Shown piece by piece: positions 39,909 through 49,849 of a DNA stretch of 64,000 bases (its first letter is position 1; every line of letters begins with the position of its first letter). The stretch is from positions 62,001 to 126,000 of the forward strand of contig NZ_NSKB01000009.1 of assembly GCF_002286975.1 (NCBI RefSeq), given 5' to 3'. The notes beneath the pieces were generated by a model. That model saw only the letters and a program-made list of their open reading frames with translations, ran no database searches and was not told the origin of the DNA. Source of the DNA: Halomonas salipaludis (GTDB taxonomy: Bacteria > Pseudomonadota > Gammaproteobacteria > Pseudomonadales > Halomonadaceae). A program made the translations under genes and the position numbers.

Positions 39909-40197
39909 ATTCAACAGCAGCGCGCCCGGTGACTCTTTCGACCGGCTAACTCACTTCTCCTCCTGCCTCGCACCGGTAGTATCACGACGTGCAATAGTTC
40001 TCGCGCCCGACACAAGCCGGCAAGTACTAGCAATAGCCGCGCCTCTCTGCGACGTTGGCACTTCCACATTCAGCCGATGGCATGACATCGCTATACTGAT
40101 GCAAACTCGGGGCACGGCAGGCTGCTCAAGCAAACTGCTGAATTGCCGATACCCCTGCAAGGCATCACGCCCATCAACCGTCGGGAGGATCTTGCGA

Positions 40198-43017
40198 TTG
40201 AATGATCTGGTGACCTCTCACGATGTCTTCCGGCGCCTGGCCGACAGCCTATCGATGGCCACCGACGAGGCCTTCTTCGAGCAGCTGGTGGCAGCCCTGG
40301 GTGAAATGCTGGGTGTCGATTACGTGATGCTCGCCCGGGTCGATGCCGACGCCTGCGAAGCCACCAGCCTGGCGCTGTGGGCCCATGGTCAACTGGTCGA
40401 CAATATCCGCTACCCGCTGCTCGGCACGCCCTGCGAGCAGGTCAACGGTCAAGCTGCCTGCCACTATCCAAACGGCGTCTGCTCGCTGTTTCCCGACGAC
40501 CCCATGCTTGCCGAGCTCAACGCCGAGGCCTATCTGGGAGTGCCGATGTACACCCCCGACGGGCGCGCCTTGGGCCTGGTCGCTGCCCTACATACCCAGC
40601 CCATCGACATGTCGCGCCACGCCGAGGAGGTACTGCGAATCACCGCCGCGCGGGCCGGGGCAGAGCTCGCTCGTCAGGAGAGCGAGCAGCACCATCGCGA
40701 GCAGTTGCTGAGTACCAACCGCGCCTTGAAGCTGCTCAGCCGCTGCAACCAAGCGCTGATCCAGACCGAGCAGGAGCAGCAGCTGTTGGAAGCGATCTGC
40801 CAGCTGGCGGTCGATATCGGCGGCTACCGCATGGCCTGGGTCGGCTATGCCAGGCATGATGACGCAAAACACATTGCCCCCCAAGCCTCGGCGGGCAATG
40901 CGCAGGGCTACCTCGATCAGATCACCCTAAGCTGGTCGGCACAGCAGCGCAACGGCAGAGGGCCGGCAGGCAGGACGGTACGCAGCGGCGAGCCGGTGAT
41001 CATTCAAGACCTGGCTAACGATCCGAGTTTCATTTCCTGGCGCGAGATGGCCCTGCGGCACGGCTTCCGCAGCATACTGTGCCTGCCGCTCAAGCGTGGC
41101 GACCAGGTCTTTGGCATCCTTGCGCTGTATCAGTCGAATACCGACTCGATCAGCAGCGAGGAGCGCCAGCTGCTGTGCGAGCTGGCCGACAACCTGGCCT
41201 TCGGCATCGATACCCTGCGCCAGCGAATCGCCCAGCAACGCATCCAGCACGCCGTGCTCAAGATCGCCTCGGCAGTCAGCGCTCGCAGCGGCGAGGAGTT
41301 TCTCGACCAGCTCACCCACCATATGGCCGAGGCGCTGGATGCCGAGCTGGCGTTTATCGCACGTATCGACCCTGCCGACCCCACCCGCGCCCACACACTG
41401 ACCATCGTCATCGACGGCCAGCGCCAGCCCAACTTCAGCTATACCCTGCCCGGCACGCCCTGCGAGGACGTGCTGTTCGAGACCGAGTACATCGTCCACG
41501 ACGATGCCGATAAACGCCTGCCAGTGGAGGGCCGAGAGGCGCTGAGCTGGGTACGCGCCTATGCCGGCCGGCGACTCGACAATGCCGCCGGCGAGCCGTT
41601 CGGCCTGCTTGGCGTAATGTTCAGCCAACCGCTACATAGCACCGAGCTGGTCACCAGCGTGCTACAGATCTTCGCCGCCGGGGTCGCCGCCGAGCTGGAA
41701 CGCCAGGAGGACGAAGCACGCATTCGCCGCCTCGCCTACCTCGACCCGGGTACAGGTCTGCCCAACCGCATCGCCTTCACGCAGCGCCTGGAGAGCGCCC
41801 TGTCGTGTACCGGCTGTCCCCAGATCGGGCTGATGCTGCTCGACCTCAATCGCTTCAAAGACATCAACGACACCCTCGGCCACGATATCGGCGACAAGGT
41901 GCTTGCTGCCGTGGCCGACGCCTTCTCGGGCACCCTGATGGGCAATGAGTATCTGGCACGACTGGGCGGTGACGAGTTCGTGGTACTGATCGCCCCCAGC
42001 GACGCTTACACCATCACCGATACCGCCGAGCGCTTGCTCGGCTCGCTGACAGCACCGTTGCAACTCGACGAGCAGGCCTTCGAGCTCGACGTCAGCATCG
42101 GCATCGCCTTCTACCCCGACGACGCCGGCAGTGCCCGCGAACTGCTCAAGCACGCCGATATCGCCATGTACCAGGCCAAGCAGCAAAACGTTCCCTATCG
42201 CTTCTTCGAGGCGCATATGGGGGCGGCATTGGCCTTACGGCTGGATATGACCAAGCGCTTGGCGGCAGCCTTGGCCGACGGCGCACTCAGCCTGCATTTC
42301 CAGCCGCAGGTCGACCTCACCACGCTGCGCCTGACCGGCGCCGAAGTACTGTGCCGCTGGCATGACCCGGAGCTTGGCACGGTCAGTCCGGCCGAGTTCA
42401 TTCCGCTGGCCGAGGAGCGTGGCATGATCGTGCCTCTCGGCAACTGGGTCATCGACGCCACCTGCCGCCAGCTCGCCGCCTGGCAGGCCGAGGGGCTCGT
42501 GGTGCCCGGCCAGTTGGCGATCAACGTCGCCTCGCGGCAGTTCGACGACAACCAGCTGATCGACACCCTGCAGCACAGCTGTGCCAAGCATGGAATCGCC
42601 GCCAGCCAGCTCGGCCTGGAGCTCACCGAGAGTGGCTTCATGAGTGACCCCGACCAGGCCATCGCCATGACCGAGGCGCTCAAGAGGCTGGGCTTCGGGC
42701 TCTCCATCGACGACTTCGGCACCGGCTACTCGTCGCTTGCCTACCTCAAGCGCTTCGCCGCCGACAAGATCAAGATCGATATGTCGTTCGTCGCCGACAT
42801 GCTGGAAAGCGACAACGACCACGCCATCGTCACCACCATCATCGCCATGGCGCGCACCCTGCAAATGGAAACCGTGGCCGAGGGCGTCGAGACGGCGGAG
42901 CAGGCCGAGGCACTGCTCGCCCTGGGCTGCCAACAGGCACAGGGCTACTACTTCGGCCAACCGCTCACCGGCGAGGCCTTTGCCAAGCAGTGGTTGACGC
43001 CGATGCTGGTCGAGTAA
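40198..43017 (+). CDS. Three-GAF, GGDEF-EAL cyclic-di-GMP protein
   Basis: About 939 aa, cytoplasmic, no membrane helices. Order: three GAF-type sensor domains (about 15-165, 175-345, 355-505), GGDEF (about 515-670, intact RLGGDEF), EAL (about 685-930). The EAL signature reads EVL (TGAEVLCRW), but metal and catalytic positions are kept (NVASRQF, LELTESGF, DDFGTGYSSLAYLKRF, EGVET). No RxxD inhibitory site precedes GGDEF. The start is TTG 40198, 9 nt after GGGAGG; frames further upstream run into the tRNA. Upstream 39909-40197 has no gene; a TATACT hexamer at 40092 may be a -10 box. It likely tunes motility or adhesion. Confidence 0.9.
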   Translation: MNDLVTSHDVFRRLADSLSMATDEAFFEQLVAALGEMLGVDYVMLARVDADACEATSLALWAHGQLVDNIRYPLLGTPCEQVNGQAACHYPNGVCSLFPDDPMLAELNAEAYLGVPMYTPDGRALGLVAALHTQPIDMSRHAEEVLRITAARAGAELARQESEQHHREQLLSTNRALKLLSRCNQALIQTEQEQQLLEAICQLAVDIGGYRMAWVGYARHDDAKHIAPQASAGNAQGYLDQITLSWSAQQRNGRGPAGRTVRSGEPVIIQDLANDPSFISWREMALRHGFRSILCLPLKRGDQVFGILALYQSNTDSISSEERQLLCELADNLAFGIDTLRQRIAQQRIQHAVLKIASAVSARSGEEFLDQLTHHMAEALDAELAFIARIDPADPTRAHTLTIVIDGQRQPNFSYTLPGTPCEDVLFETEYIVHDDADKRLPVEGREALSWVRAYAGRRLDNAAGEPFGLLGVMFSQPLHSTELVTSVLQIFAAGVAAELERQEDEARIRRLAYLDPGTGLPNRIAFTQRLESALSCTGCPQIGLMLLDLNRFKDINDTLGHDIGDKVLAAVADAFSGTLMGNEYLARLGGDEFVVLIAPSDAYTITDTAERLLGSLTAPLQLDEQAFELDVSIGIAFYPDDAGSARELLKHADIAMYQAKQQNVPYRFFEAHMGAALALRLDMTKRLAAALADGALSLHFQPQVDLTTLRLTGAEVLCRWHDPELGTVSPAEFIPLAEERGMIVPLGNWVIDATCRQLAAWQAEGLVVPGQLAINVASRQFDDNQLIDTLQHSCAKHGIAASQLGLELTESGFMSDPDQAIAMTEALKRLGFGLSIDDFGTGYSSLAYLKRFAADKIKIDMSFVADMLESDNDHAIVTTIIAMARTLQMETVAEGVETAEQAEALLALGCQQAQGYYFGQPLTGEAFAKQWLTPMLVE

Positions 43018-43183
43018 GGCCGGTAGCGCCTCTCTAGAACGCTCGAACCGGCGATTCGCATTCGAATTGCCGGGACCGGCTAACCTAGGTTATCGAATCT
43101 TGTCTTGATGCTTCCCATCATGGGTGTGCCGCTCTTGGATGAGTGCGGCCGCACTTCATTAGACGATGCACAAGGAGCAAGTG

Positions 43184-43603
43184 ATGAAACCGATGAAGCC
43201 CTTCCTGCTAAGCGCCACCCTCGCCCCCGTCCTGATGTTCGCCGCGGGCAGTGCCCTGGCAGATAACCATGTGAATGAACCAGACCATGCCGGCGTAGAA
43301 GCCACTTTCCTGACCGAGCAACCTGAAAGCACGCTGCACGCCAGCGAGCTGACCGACAAGGATGTAAGAAGCACCGCCGAAGATGACGAGGAAATCGGCA
43401 GCGTCGACAACCTGCTGCTTGACGAAGATGGCCAAATCGTTGCGCTGATCGTGGGCGTCGGTGGATTCCTCGGTATCGGCGAGAAGAACGTCGCCATCGA
43501 GTGGGAGAGCGTCGAGCTGACCCACGAGGACGATGAATACGTGGTGCGTGTCAACGCCACCCGCGATGCACTCGAAGATGCCGAGGAATACGAGAGCAAC
43601 TGA
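43184..43603 (+). CDS. Exported PRC-barrel protein
   Basis: 139 aa from ATG 43184 (AAGGAG upstream). Signal peptide (LMFAAGSALA, cleavage near residue 24). The mature protein is acidic and holds a PRC-barrel-like core: IGSVDNLLLDEDGQIVALIVGVGGFLGIGEKNVAIEWESVEL. Such proteins are often envelope-stress or desiccation related; the exact function is unknown. Monocistronic with a strong terminator. Confidence 0.82.
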   Translation: MKPMKPFLLSATLAPVLMFAAGSALADNHVNEPDHAGVEATFLTEQPESTLHASELTDKDVRSTAEDDEEIGSVDNLLLDEDGQIVALIVGVGGFLGIGEKNVAIEWESVELTHEDDEYVVRVNATRDALEDAEEYESN

Positions 43604-43643
43604 TACCCTCGTATCCCTGGTGAGTCCTGCTTACCAGCAGAGA

Positions 43644-43671
43644 AACGGCAAGCGCCCAGGCGCTTGCCGTT
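43644..43671 (+). terminator. Terminator after the PRC-barrel gene
   Basis: AACGGCAAGCGCC / GGCGCTTGCCGTT, a 13-bp perfect stem, followed by CTGTTGG. Confidence 0.75.
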
Positions 43672-43698
43672 CTGTTGGTGAATACTGTCCCGGAGCGA

Positions 43699-44235
43699 TC
43701 AAGCCCGCGCTTGCGTAGACGCCGCGAGGTGCGGATTCAACTGTTCGAACTGCGCCAACAGATCATGTTCGTGCTCGTGAATGGTGATATGCGCCACCAA
43801 GGGCTTGCGATTGCGGCCCATCCACTCGACCTCGTTGCGCCCCTCGACCAGCGCATGGTTGGCCTCATCGGCAGTGGCCGGGCACACCCCGTTGATCTTG
43901 AGAATCACCGATTTCTCGCTGAGGTGCCCCTTGAGCGGACTACCCTTGCCAATCCGCAAGACCCGTAGGCCGCTACATTCCAGCGGCGTATCGTCGGCGA
44001 AGTGACCATGCTCGCCTTCATCCTGCTCCGCGTCATCCCCGACCTGATCGTCAAGCTTTTGATTGATATGCGTGCATAGCAAGGCAGCACCGAAGAGCAG
44101 CGCACTCAGCCCCCCAACGCTTAGCGCCAGGAGGCCGCCGCCCCAAAGTACCACCATCGTTGTGATCGGCGCCGACAAGGCAGCTGTTACCCATAACATG
44201 ACGCCCAGTAGCGTCCGTTCCCCGTCGATATTCAT
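43699..44235 (-). CDS. Hypothetical two-helix membrane protein with PDZ-like tail
   Basis: 178 aa. Two hydrophobic segments (TLLGVMLWVTAALSAPITTMVVLWG and GLLALSVGGLSALLFGAALL) precede an acidic linker (DDAEQDEGEHGHFADD). The tail, SEKSVILKINGVCPATADEANHALVEGRNEVEWMGRNRKPLVAHITI, looks like a PDZ-type module. Family not recognised. Its upstream region (44236-44645, 410 bp) holds no gene I can support, only a GACAGTAG / CTACTGTC inverted repeat (44324-44361). Confidence 0.7.
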   Translation of the reverse strand: MNIDGERTLLGVMLWVTAALSAPITTMVVLWGGGLLALSVGGLSALLFGAALLCTHINQKLDDQVGDDAEQDEGEHGHFADDTPLECSGLRVLRIGKGSPLKGHLSEKSVILKINGVCPATADEANHALVEGRNEVEWMGRNRKPLVAHITIHEHEHDLLAQFEQLNPHLAASTQARA

Positions 44236-44645
44236 GCGTACCCCAAGGTATAGTTTTTATCACCTTGAGTTGTAGCCCATCCTGCGGGCCAGGGGTGTCA
44301 CGAGATGTGGTTAATCTTTTCCAGACAGTAGCTTAATGCTGCAAAACGGTATCCTACTGTCTCGCAGGAGCGCGTGTCAGCCGCTGCGCCTGAGCCACCT
44401 CGCCGACACCCCATCAACGCCGCCATTTCCTTGGCCTGACCGTCCAGCGACTTACCCATTACAAACGACTGTTTCATCACGGTTGGTTAAAGTCCCCGAC
44501 GGCTGCGCCGATAACGTGATACAGGACAACTCCAACCCCGCCACCAGCGCTGTAACGAGTGTTAAAGCGGTGGCTACCTGATGCCACCGAGTAGCACTCG
44601 TAAACATCGAAACTCAATAAAGTGATATCACATAGAAGGGAGACT

Positions 44646-45476
44646 ATGCGTCTCAATACCCCGGTTACCCAGCAGGAATACCGCCTCGCCGAGGGGGACC
44701 TGCTGATCTCGCGCACCAACCTTCAGGGCAAGATCACCTACGCCAACCCGGCGTTCGTCGAGGCCAGCGGGTTTACTCTCGAAGAATTGATGGGCAGCGA
44801 CCACAATCTGGTACGCCACCCGGACATGCCGGTCGAGGCCTTTGCCAACTTCTGGACGACCATCAAGCAGGGCGAGATCTGGAGTGGGCTGGTAAAGAAC
44901 CGCCGCAAGAACGGTGACCACTACTGGGTGCGCGCCAACGTGGTGCCGGTGCGTGAGGCCGGCAAGGTGGTCGGCTACGCCTCGTTGCGCACCTGCCTCA
45001 GCCGCGCCGACGCGGCCAAGGAGATCCATCAGTTGATCGCCAACGCCAACCAGGAGATCGATGCCGGTGCCGAGGTAGTGGCACGCACTGAATCGGCGAT
45101 CGGCCGCGTGGTCGAGGCAAGCAACCGGGTCAATGACATCATGGAGGAGATCAGCGCCGCCTCCCGCGAACAGAGCAGTGGCATCACCCAGATCAGCGAC
45201 GCGGTCAGCCAGATGGAACAAGCCGTTCAGCAGAGTGCCGGCCAGCTTCAAGAAAGCGGCCGCGCAGCGCATCAGCTACAGCACGAGACCTGGCAGCTCA
45301 ACAACGCCATTCTGGCCTTCCGCACCCAGGGCAGCGGCCAGGAGCTGCAGGTCGAGATCGACGTTGCCTCCGTCACCACTCAGGGCGAGTCCGCACCTCC
45401 CGTGCGTCTCGCAACGCCACGCCCGACACAGCAAAAGGCCAGCGCTACGTCAGGGAGGGATTGGATGTCCTTCTGA
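44646..45476 (+). CDS. PAS - truncated chemoreceptor chimera (Aer-like, signalling tip missing)
   Basis: 276 aa from ATG 44646 (AAGGGAG upstream). Residues 10-116 are an Aer-type PAS domain (TNLQGKITYANPAFVEASGF, HNLVRHPDMP, KNRRKNGDHYWVRANVVPV, GYASLRT). At about residue 118-122 it joins directly to ADAAKEIHQLI, which in normal receptors lies just after the signalling tip; the rest (120-225) is the C-terminal MCP helix with DIMEEISAASREQSSGI. Membrane anchor, HAMP, first MCP helix and the CheA/CheW-binding tip are all absent. This looks like an in-frame deletion product. Followed 73 bp later by a GGDEF-EAL gene. Confidence 0.82.
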   Translation: MRLNTPVTQQEYRLAEGDLLISRTNLQGKITYANPAFVEASGFTLEELMGSDHNLVRHPDMPVEAFANFWTTIKQGEIWSGLVKNRRKNGDHYWVRANVVPVREAGKVVGYASLRTCLSRADAAKEIHQLIANANQEIDAGAEVVARTESAIGRVVEASNRVNDIMEEISAASREQSSGITQISDAVSQMEQAVQQSAGQLQESGRAAHQLQHETWQLNNAILAFRTQGSGQELQVEIDVASVTTQGESAPPVRLATPRPTQQKASATSGRDWMSF

Positions 45477-45549
45477 CGGTTATATTATGTTACACCTGTG
45501 AGTGGCAGCGCTCTTGGGCGACGCTCTAATCGATGCGGAGGCAGTAACC

Positions 45550-48500
45550 ATGCAGACACCACCCGTACCCGGGAATGAGTTGCAACGTCTGCAGCGGCTG
45601 TGGCGTTATACCCTCGACGATCGCCGGCACGAAACTGCTCTCGACGACCTGACACGCCAGGCCGCGGAGCTGCTGGAAGCACCCATGGCGATGCTGTCGC
45701 TGGTCGACGAGAACTGCCAGTGGTTCAAGAGCTCGATGGGCATACTCGTCGGCCAAACGCCGCGGGATATCTCGTTCTGCGCCCACACCATCTTGAACAA
45801 CCAGCTGATGGAGGTGGCCGACACCCTCCTCGATTCGCGCTTTGCCGGTAATCCGCAGGTAACTGAGGCACCCTTCGTGCGTTACTACCTGGGTGCCCCG
45901 TTGATGACACGTGACGGCTACGCAATAGGCTCGCTATGCGTACTCGATACCCAGCCACGCCAAGCCAGCCTTCTTCAGCGCCAGCTGTTGATACTGCTGG
46001 CCCACCAAGTAATGCAGCACTTCGAGCAACGCCTGGATGCGCGCTTCATAGATGCCGTGGACCACGCCGGTATCGGCGTCTGGGAGCTCAATGCCGACTC
46101 CGGGGATGTCGTGCGAAGCCAGGCCGCCTTTCGTCACCTCGGTATCGACGATGACCAGCCGCCCCTGACGGAAGCCGCTATCTCCCGCTACCACCCCGAT
46201 GACCAACCGCGGCTACGTCAGTGCCTGAACGACGCCATCGAACGACAACAACGATTCGAAGCCGTGCTGCGTCTGACCACCCCCCAGGATCACTACGACT
46301 GGGTACAACTCACCGGAGAACCGCTGGCGGTCGACGGCGTCACCAAGCAGGTCTTCGGCACCATCCGCAATATCAATCGCCTAAAACATGCCGAAGAGCG
46401 CCTACAACGTCAACACCAGCTCGACAGGGTGATCGTCAAGGCCCAGTCGCACTTCATTACCAGCGGCGACGGCCATCAGGCCTTTGCTCTGCTGCTCGAT
46501 GACATTTTGGCACTGACCGGCAGCGAGTTTGGCTTTATCGGCGAGGTGTTCTATGACGCCGACGACCAGCCCTACCTCAAGGTGCAGTCGGTCACCGATA
46601 TCGCCTGGGACAAGGCCTCCCGGGCGATGATTGACGCCGCTCCCGGCACCCTCGAATTTCACAGCCTCGACACCCTGTTCGGCCACGCACTGCGTACCCA
46701 GCAGACGGTGATCAGCAATGACCCTGCCAACGACCCGCGCAAGGGCGGACTGCCGCCGGGGCACCCACCGCTGCACAGCTTCCTTGGGATACCTATCAGC
46801 ATCGACGGCCGCATGGTCGCCATGCTGGGGTTGGCCAACCGCCCGGAGGGCTTCGATGCGGCGCTCGAGGAGTTCCTTACCCCGCTGCTCAGCACCACTG
46901 CCCAGTTGGTCGACACCTTGCGGGTAAGACGCGAGCACCACTCCAGCCAGCAGAGCATCGCGCGGCTTTCCCAGGTAGCCCAGCGCACCAGCAACAGCGT
47001 CTTCATCTGTGATGCCAATGACCGTATCGAGTGGGTCAATGAGGGCTTCGAGAAGCTCAGCGGCTATTCCAGCGACGAAACGCTGGGCAAACGCCCCGGC
47101 GAGCTACTACGCGGCCCGGCCACCGACAGCGCCGCCAACGCGCGCATCGAGGCGGCGCTAGCGCGTGGCGAGGGATTCGAAGAGGAGGTAATCCACCATC
47201 GCCGCGACGGCACCCCCTACTGGGTGCACATCCACTGCGATGCGCTGTACAACGAGAATGGTGAGTTGACCGGCTTTATCGACATCCAGTCGGATATCAG
47301 CGAACGCAAGGCCTTCGAGGAGCGTCTCAAGCTCGCCGCACGGGTTTACGACAACACCCAGGAAGGCATCATGATCACCGATGCCGACCACCAGGTAGTC
47401 GACGTCAACCCGGCCTGCTGTGCGATCACCGGCTATGGCCGCGAAGAAATGATTTCCATGCATGCCACCCAATTGGGGTCGGCGCTGCCCGGCGTTGCCG
47501 ACGCCTCCACCGTGATCGATCAACTGGCCAGCGGCAAGGACTGGCACGGCGAGTTCGCCGGACGGCGCAAGAACGGCGAGAGCTTCCCCGCCCTGCTCTC
47601 CGTCTCGTCGGTCTACGACGACCAGGGCCAGGTCATCAATTACGTGGCGGTGTTCTCCGATCTCACCCGCAGCAAGCGCCACAGCGAGGAGCTCTACCGT
47701 GCCGCCAACTTCGACAAGCTCACCGGCCTGGCCAATCGCGAGCACCTCGCCCAGCAGTTGCAGGACCTGCTCGACTACGCGGAGGGCTCTGACCAATCAC
47801 TGACCGTCTGCATGCTCGACCTCGACCGCTTCGGCAATATCAATCAGAGCCACGGTCATCAGGTCGCCGACCGGCTGCTGGTAATGCTCGCCGAGCGCTT
47901 CAAGGGCGTGCTCAAGGAGTACGGCAAGCTGGCACGGATGGGCGGTGACGAGTTCGCGCTAGTGCTGCCCGAGGGTACCCAGGGCCTGGAGACCCTGGAC
48001 CGCCTGCGCGACGTCCTGGCCGAGCCGCTGATCCTCGACGGCGAACCGCTCAGCGTGACCGCCAGCATCGGTATCTCGTCCTATCCCCAGGACGACAGCG
48101 ACGCCGACATGCTGCTACGCCACGCTACCCAGGCGATGTACCAGGCCAAGCAGCGCGGCGGCGACTGCTACCAGCTGTTCGACCACGGCCAGGATCTCCA
48201 CATCCGCCGTCAGCGCGAGGAGCTGGCACGGCTGACACAGGCCCTCGAGCGCGGCGAGTTCGAACTCCACTACCAGCCCCAGGTCGACCTGGCCACACAC
48301 CGCCTGGTCGGCGTCGAGGCACTGATCCGCTGGCGCCACCCGCAACGCGGCCTGCTGTCCCCCGGGGAGTTCCTACCGCAGCTAGCCGGCACCGAGCTCG
48401 AACAGGGCATCGACGAGTGGGTGGTGGAGGCCGCCCTGCAGCAGGCGGACGCCTGGCGAAGCGACGGCCTGGTACTACCGGTCAGCGTCAACCTCAGCCC

Positions 48501-48996
48501 CCAGTCGCTGGTGCGGCGCGAATTTCTCGAGGTGCTCGCCCAGCACATGCGGCGCCATCCGCATATCGGCTCAGGCGACCTCAAGATCGAAGTGCTGGAG
48601 TCCGCCGCGCTGGACGATATCGACGCCGCCATGCAGGTGATGGAGGGCTGCCAGGCACTGGGCATCGAGCTGGCGCTGGACGACTTCGGCACCGGCTACT
48701 CGTCGCTCTCCTACCTGCGCAACCTGCCGGTCGACCTGATCAAGATCGACCGCAGCTTCGTCTCGCGAATGCTCGACAGCGACGACGACCACGCCATCGT
48801 CGAGAGCGTGATCTTCCTTGCCGACAAGTTCAAACGCCCGGTGCTCGCCGAAGGCGTGGAGAGCATGGACCACGCCCAGGCACTGGGCGCACTGGGCTGC
48901 CACCTGATGCAGGGCTACGGCATCGCCAGGCCGATGCCCGCTGGCGAGATCCCCGCCTGGCAGCAGGCCTGGCTCGGCGCAAAGATTACGCCTTGA
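45550..48996 (+). CDS. GAF/PAS multi-sensor GGDEF-EAL protein
   Basis: About 1148 aa from ATG 45550 (GGAGG upstream). Order: GAF (about 25-165), PAS (175-290), GAF (305-460), PAS (470-590), PAS (590-720), GGDEF (725-890; RMGGDEF, no RxxD inhibitory site), EAL (900-1140). The phosphodiesterase part is intact: VGVEALIRW, NLSPQSL, IEVLESAAL, DDFGTGYSSLSYL, IKIDRSFV, AEGVES. No membrane segment. Probably a cytosolic c-di-GMP hydrolase tuned by several ligands; bifunctional activity is possible. It is the second such gene within 6 kb and lies beside flagellar genes. Confidence 0.92.
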   Translation: MQTPPVPGNELQRLQRLWRYTLDDRRHETALDDLTRQAAELLEAPMAMLSLVDENCQWFKSSMGILVGQTPRDISFCAHTILNNQLMEVADTLLDSRFAGNPQVTEAPFVRYYLGAPLMTRDGYAIGSLCVLDTQPRQASLLQRQLLILLAHQVMQHFEQRLDARFIDAVDHAGIGVWELNADSGDVVRSQAAFRHLGIDDDQPPLTEAAISRYHPDDQPRLRQCLNDAIERQQRFEAVLRLTTPQDHYDWVQLTGEPLAVDGVTKQVFGTIRNINRLKHAEERLQRQHQLDRVIVKAQSHFITSGDGHQAFALLLDDILALTGSEFGFIGEVFYDADDQPYLKVQSVTDIAWDKASRAMIDAAPGTLEFHSLDTLFGHALRTQQTVISNDPANDPRKGGLPPGHPPLHSFLGIPISIDGRMVAMLGLANRPEGFDAALEEFLTPLLSTTAQLVDTLRVRREHHSSQQSIARLSQVAQRTSNSVFICDANDRIEWVNEGFEKLSGYSSDETLGKRPGELLRGPATDSAANARIEAALARGEGFEEEVIHHRRDGTPYWVHIHCDALYNENGELTGFIDIQSDISERKAFEERLKLAARVYDNTQEGIMITDADHQVVDVNPACCAITGYGREEMISMHATQLGSALPGVADASTVIDQLASGKDWHGEFAGRRKNGESFPALLSVSSVYDDQGQVINYVAVFSDLTRSKRHSEELYRAANFDKLTGLANREHLAQQLQDLLDYAEGSDQSLTVCMLDLDRFGNINQSHGHQVADRLLVMLAERFKGVLKEYGKLARMGGDEFALVLPEGTQGLETLDRLRDVLAEPLILDGEPLSVTASIGISSYPQDDSDADMLLRHATQAMYQAKQRGGDCYQLFDHGQDLHIRRQREELARLTQALERGEFELHYQPQVDLATHRLVGVEALIRWRHPQRGLLSPGEFLPQLAGTELEQGIDEWVVEAALQQADAWRSDGLVLPVSVNLSPQSLVRREFLEVLAQHMRRHPHIGSGDLKIEVLESAALDDIDAAMQVMEGCQALGIELALDDFGTGYSSLSYLRNLPVDLIKIDRSFVSRMLDSDDDHAIVESVIFLADKFKRPVLAEGVESMDHAQALGALGCHLMQGYGIARPMPAGEIPAWQQAWLGAKITP

Positions 48997-49068
48997 ACAC
49001 CCGCCCAAACACAAACGCCCGGATCCAAGACCCAGGCGTTACCAGCATGCTGTGATAAAGCAGCAGCC

Positions 49069-49743
49069 TCAGAAGGTGTAGGAGACCCCCACTACCGCCA
49101 CCGGATAGAACGGCAGCTTGTCGGCCTCATCCTTCAGGCGCTGCTCTTCACGGCGCAGATCGCGGCGAAACTGGTCGTTCTCCGCCTCGTAGTTCTCCGA
49201 GGTGCTCAGCGATACGTCGATACTGGTCGCCATCACCCCAAGTTCGGAAAACACCCCAAAGCCCTGCTGATGTGACGAACGCCAGCCCAGGCCGGCATAG
49301 GGTTGCACGCCATCGGCGATGGTCAGCTTGCCGTGTACGCTGCCGATATCACTGGCAGCATAGGTCTGCCCATCGAACTCGAAGGTATCGTTGCGCTTGG
49401 AACGGCCGCTCACGTTGGCTTCCATATCCGGCAGCATGGCATCCGCAGTAAGGTAGAATCGCCCGGCAAAAGGATAGTAGTCGAACTTGATGGCCCCGGC
49501 GGAGATATCCAGGTCACCGTCGTAATCCACATCATCGGTATCGAAGTCACCGCTCCAGCTCAGCCCACCGGCGTACTGGGCGGTCACCCCCATACGCTCA
49601 TGAAAGCGCCATGACACCTCGGCCCCTACCCCAGTGGTGCCCGCCAGCACGCCAACGCTGTAGCGATCCTCGAAGGCCTGAGCGCTACTTGCGCCAGCAC
49701 CCAACAGCAGCGCCGCCATGCCGGCAGTCATCAGCTTGTACAT
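49069..49743 (-). CDS. Outer-membrane beta-barrel-like protein
   Basis: 224 aa with signal peptide (LLLGAGASSAQA-F). Alternating polar and aromatic strands (RYSVGVLAGTTGVGAEVSWRF, GVTAQYAGGLSW, AIKFDYYPF, GVQPYAGLGWR) end in the C-terminal aromatic VGVSYTF typical of outer-membrane barrels. A charged helix (QFRRDLRREEQRLKDEADK) near the C-terminus may span the periplasmic side. Function unknown. Confidence 0.8.
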   Translation of the reverse strand: MYKLMTAGMAALLLGAGASSAQAFEDRYSVGVLAGTTGVGAEVSWRFHERMGVTAQYAGGLSWSGDFDTDDVDYDGDLDISAGAIKFDYYPFAGRFYLTADAMLPDMEANVSGRSKRNDTFEFDGQTYAASDIGSVHGKLTIADGVQPYAGLGWRSSHQQGFGVFSELGVMATSIDVSLSTSENYEAENDQFRRDLRREEQRLKDEADKLPFYPVAVVGVSYTF

Positions 49744-49849
49744 TATGAATATTCCTTGCGTAATGATCCGACGCGGGCTTCACACCCCGCCAGAGTGCTA
49801 TCGGCAAACGCTCGCTTATCTTTAATAAATCAACCTAATCATAGGGATA

